Of a stretch of 8,227 bases of DNA, positions 6,703 to 8,227 are shown one piece after another (within the stretch, counting starts at the first letter, position 1; every line of letters starts with the position of its first letter). The notes under the pieces were generated by a model. It worked only from the letters and a program-made list of their open reading frames with translations, was not told the DNA's origin and did not search any database. Source of the stretch: Actinomycetota bacterium (lineage in GTDB: Bacteria; Actinomycetota; Humimicrobiia; Humimicrobiales; Humimicrobiaceae); the NCBI GenBank assembly GCA_023379515.1, contig JAMCQQ010000332.1:1-8227 (forward strand), written 5' to 3'. A program made the position numbers and the translations under genes.

Positions 6703-8227
6703 CTATCTCACTAAATACATATAGCGAAAATTTTGATAAGAGGAAATAAGGAAGTACCTATCTTTCGTGCAATCTTTTAAGCTTAATGTTTTACAAAACC
6801 AGATTATATCTCCTCCGTGAATTACCAATTTCGTTGCTCCATTTTTCTTAAGCGCAGTAAAGGATTTTTCATTTTTACTGAAAATGTTATTGACGTCTAT
6901 GTGATTGAAATCGGCATAATAAAATCCGAATAACCTGTATGTAGCAACTAAGTCATTTTTTTCAATATGCTTGTCAAATAATTTATCAAAATCATAGTAG
7001 CTTGAATTATCTCTTGAAAGCATCCTGGTTAAATATGTATTTTTGTCTGCCCATTCATACTGAAATGGGATTAAGATAAGCGTATTGAGAAAATAATAGA
7101 TAAGTATACCCGAAAGAGCAAAATAAAACAGACTTTCAAACATCTTTTTATTACGCATGAATAGATAAAACTGGTTTGCAAGAATCAAAGAGGAGAGAGC
7201 AAATATTCCTAAGAGATATCTTCCAAAGTGGTATTTTATAAACAAAAGCTCAATAAGAAAAAGCCCGAAAAAAAAGAACATATTGTCTCTTCTGAATAGA
7301 TATAGCACTTTTTTAATATTAAAAACCATCAGTAATAAACCAAGGTAGAATAAAGGACCGAAAACATTTATGTATGAGAAACTGAGAATTGAATAATTTA
7401 TTCCTAAAACGTTTGACAGAGGCAAAGCAATACTTTCATTCTCTAGACTAATTTCAGAGTTAAATGCTGGGTATACCGGATTTCCTGTAAGCATATAATT
7501 TCTTAAATACCAGAAGACAGATGGAATAATCGCTCCAACTAGAAATATTAAAACAGATTTTAATGTTTTTACGCCAACCTTATTTTTAATTAATATGTAA
7601 AAAACTGGAATTGGCATAAAGGCAATTGTCCATAATTTTGCAGCAAGCATTACTCCAAGTAAAATTCCCGAAAGCAGGTAATCAGTTTTTTCCTTTTTTT
7701 CTCTTATCAGAATGTAAGTCGCCAGTAGGAAGGGGAGTATCCATTGGAAATCTACATAAGGCGATGCCGTTTCCTTTAGCACCTCTGTTGCTGATGTAAA
7801 AATTAGAGGGGCAATGATTGCAAATTTATAGTTCTTATATTTTGAAAAATTATATAGACATAATAAAACCAAAAGATAAAAAGTGAAATGAATAAAACGT
7901 GCAGATTCTTTAGTATTGAAAAGAAAGGAAATTATATAAAACATCTCACCTAACTGCGGAGTAGGCAGGACATAAAACATTTGCTTGGAGTCAGCCATTA
8001 TCGAACCTTTTGAGTAGTACTCTTTTGCTAAGTCTAGATGATACTGATCTTCTCTTATTTCGGGTGTCTGGAGTTTTAAAAAAGCAAGCAAGATAAATAA
8101 AAAAATAAAAAATATGGTTTTCTTATTTTTATTTATTTTAAAAGAAGCAAATGATTGTTTTAACTCACTGTAAATCTTTTTTAGAATTTCGAACGGATAA
8201 ATACTTAATATTGTGATTATAAAAAGC
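6703..8227 (-). CDS. GT-C family membrane glycosyltransferase, 5'-partial
   Basis: The frame is open from the stop TAG (6705-6703) to the right edge, 507 codons, so the N-terminus lies outside. A TTG at 8091 could be read as a start but is not: open codons run on upstream and include a basic loop (KINKNKK) followed by the first clear membrane helix (TIFFIFLFILLAFLKL, about 8118-8071). The external loop after that helix has REDQYHLDLAKEYY (about 8055-8014), the E/D-containing catalytic loop of GT-C enzymes; D-x-x-Y-H-L fits the ArnT/RgtA-like group (PMT_2-type). Further marks are LRNYMLTGNPVYPAF (around 7506-7462) and YHFGRYLL (around 7233-7213), both recurrent in this group. The last about 120 residues form an external, non-membrane tail (ATYRLFGFYYADF, GATKLVIHGGD). 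It probably transfers a sugar from a polyprenyl-phosphate donor to a surface acceptor. The sugar and acceptor cannot be told from sequence. Confidence 0.85.
   Translation of the reverse strand, partial: LFIITILSIYPFEILKKIYSELKQSFASFKINKNKKTIFFIFLFILLAFLKLQTPEIREDQYHLDLAKEYYSKGSIMADSKQMFYVLPTPQLGEMFYIISFLFNTKESARFIHFTFYLLVLLCLYNFSKYKNYKFAIIAPLIFTSATEVLKETASPYVDFQWILPFLLATYILIREKKEKTDYLLSGILLGVMLAAKLWTIAFMPIPVFYILIKNKVGVKTLKSVLIFLVGAIIPSVFWYLRNYMLTGNPVYPAFNSEISLENESIALPLSNVLGINYSILSFSYINVFGPLFYLGLLLMVFNIKKVLYLFRRDNMFFFFGLFLIELLFIKYHFGRYLLGIFALSSLILANQFYLFMRNKKMFESLFYFALSGILIYYFLNTLILIPFQYEWADKNTYLTRMLSRDNSSYYDFDKLFDKHIEKNDLVATYRLFGFYYADFNHIDVNNIFSKNEKSFTALKKNGATKLVIHGGDIIWFCKTLSLKDCTKDRYFLISSYQNFRYMYLVR

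Overview
This is an AT-rich bacterial window packed with genes for cell-surface glycan assembly. It holds seven protein-coding genes in the order minus, plus, plus, minus, minus, plus, minus. The first and last run off the window edges. There is no RNA gene, mobile element or CRISPR array, and no gap over 100 bp between genes. The gene types (GT-C membrane proteins, small SAM methyltransferases, a GT4 with altered motifs), the very short spacers and the lack of Shine-Dalgarno sequences suggest a Candidate Phyla Radiation/Patescibacteria genome, perhaps Microgenomates-like. That is inference, because no phylogenetic marker is present. The standard code fits: TAA, TAG and TGA are all used as stops and no frame needs UGA as a sense codon.

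Left part (1-1461, minus): a GTG-started gene, 3'-truncated by the window, for a secreted protein. It has a signal peptide, a LamG/concanavalin-A-like domain, a C39-like cysteine peptidase domain with a visible Cys/His/Asp set, and a beta-rich C-terminal region. A 77-bp divergent spacer (1462-1538) separates it from a plus-strand pair: a class I SAM methyltransferase (1539-2282) and an overlapping GT4 glycosyltransferase (2260-3336).

Middle part: the GT4 gene meets a minus-strand pair tail to tail, 2 bp apart. The pair is a multi-pass membrane protein of the PTPS-related/YfhO-like GT-C type (4061-5815), translated first, then a methyltransferase (3339-4064) joined by an ATGA overlap.

Right part: a 93-bp divergent spacer (5816-5908) leads to a third methyltransferase (5909-6700). 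This again meets, 2 bp apart, a minus-strand GT-C membrane glycosyltransferase (6703 to beyond 8227) whose start lies outside the window.

The genes plausibly cooperate as follows. The cytoplasmic GT4 builds a glycan on a lipid or nucleotide-linked acceptor, the three methyltransferases modify sugars or lipid intermediates, and the two membrane GT-C proteins transfer sugars from polyprenyl-phosphate donors on the outer face of the membrane. The secreted LamG/C39 protein would act at the surface, and its link to the glycan genes is only positional. The most notable regulatory signal is that every gene with its own upstream spacer has a sigma70-type promoter whose predicted start site falls on, or about 6 nt before, the start codon. 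This points to leaderless or near-leaderless mRNAs.
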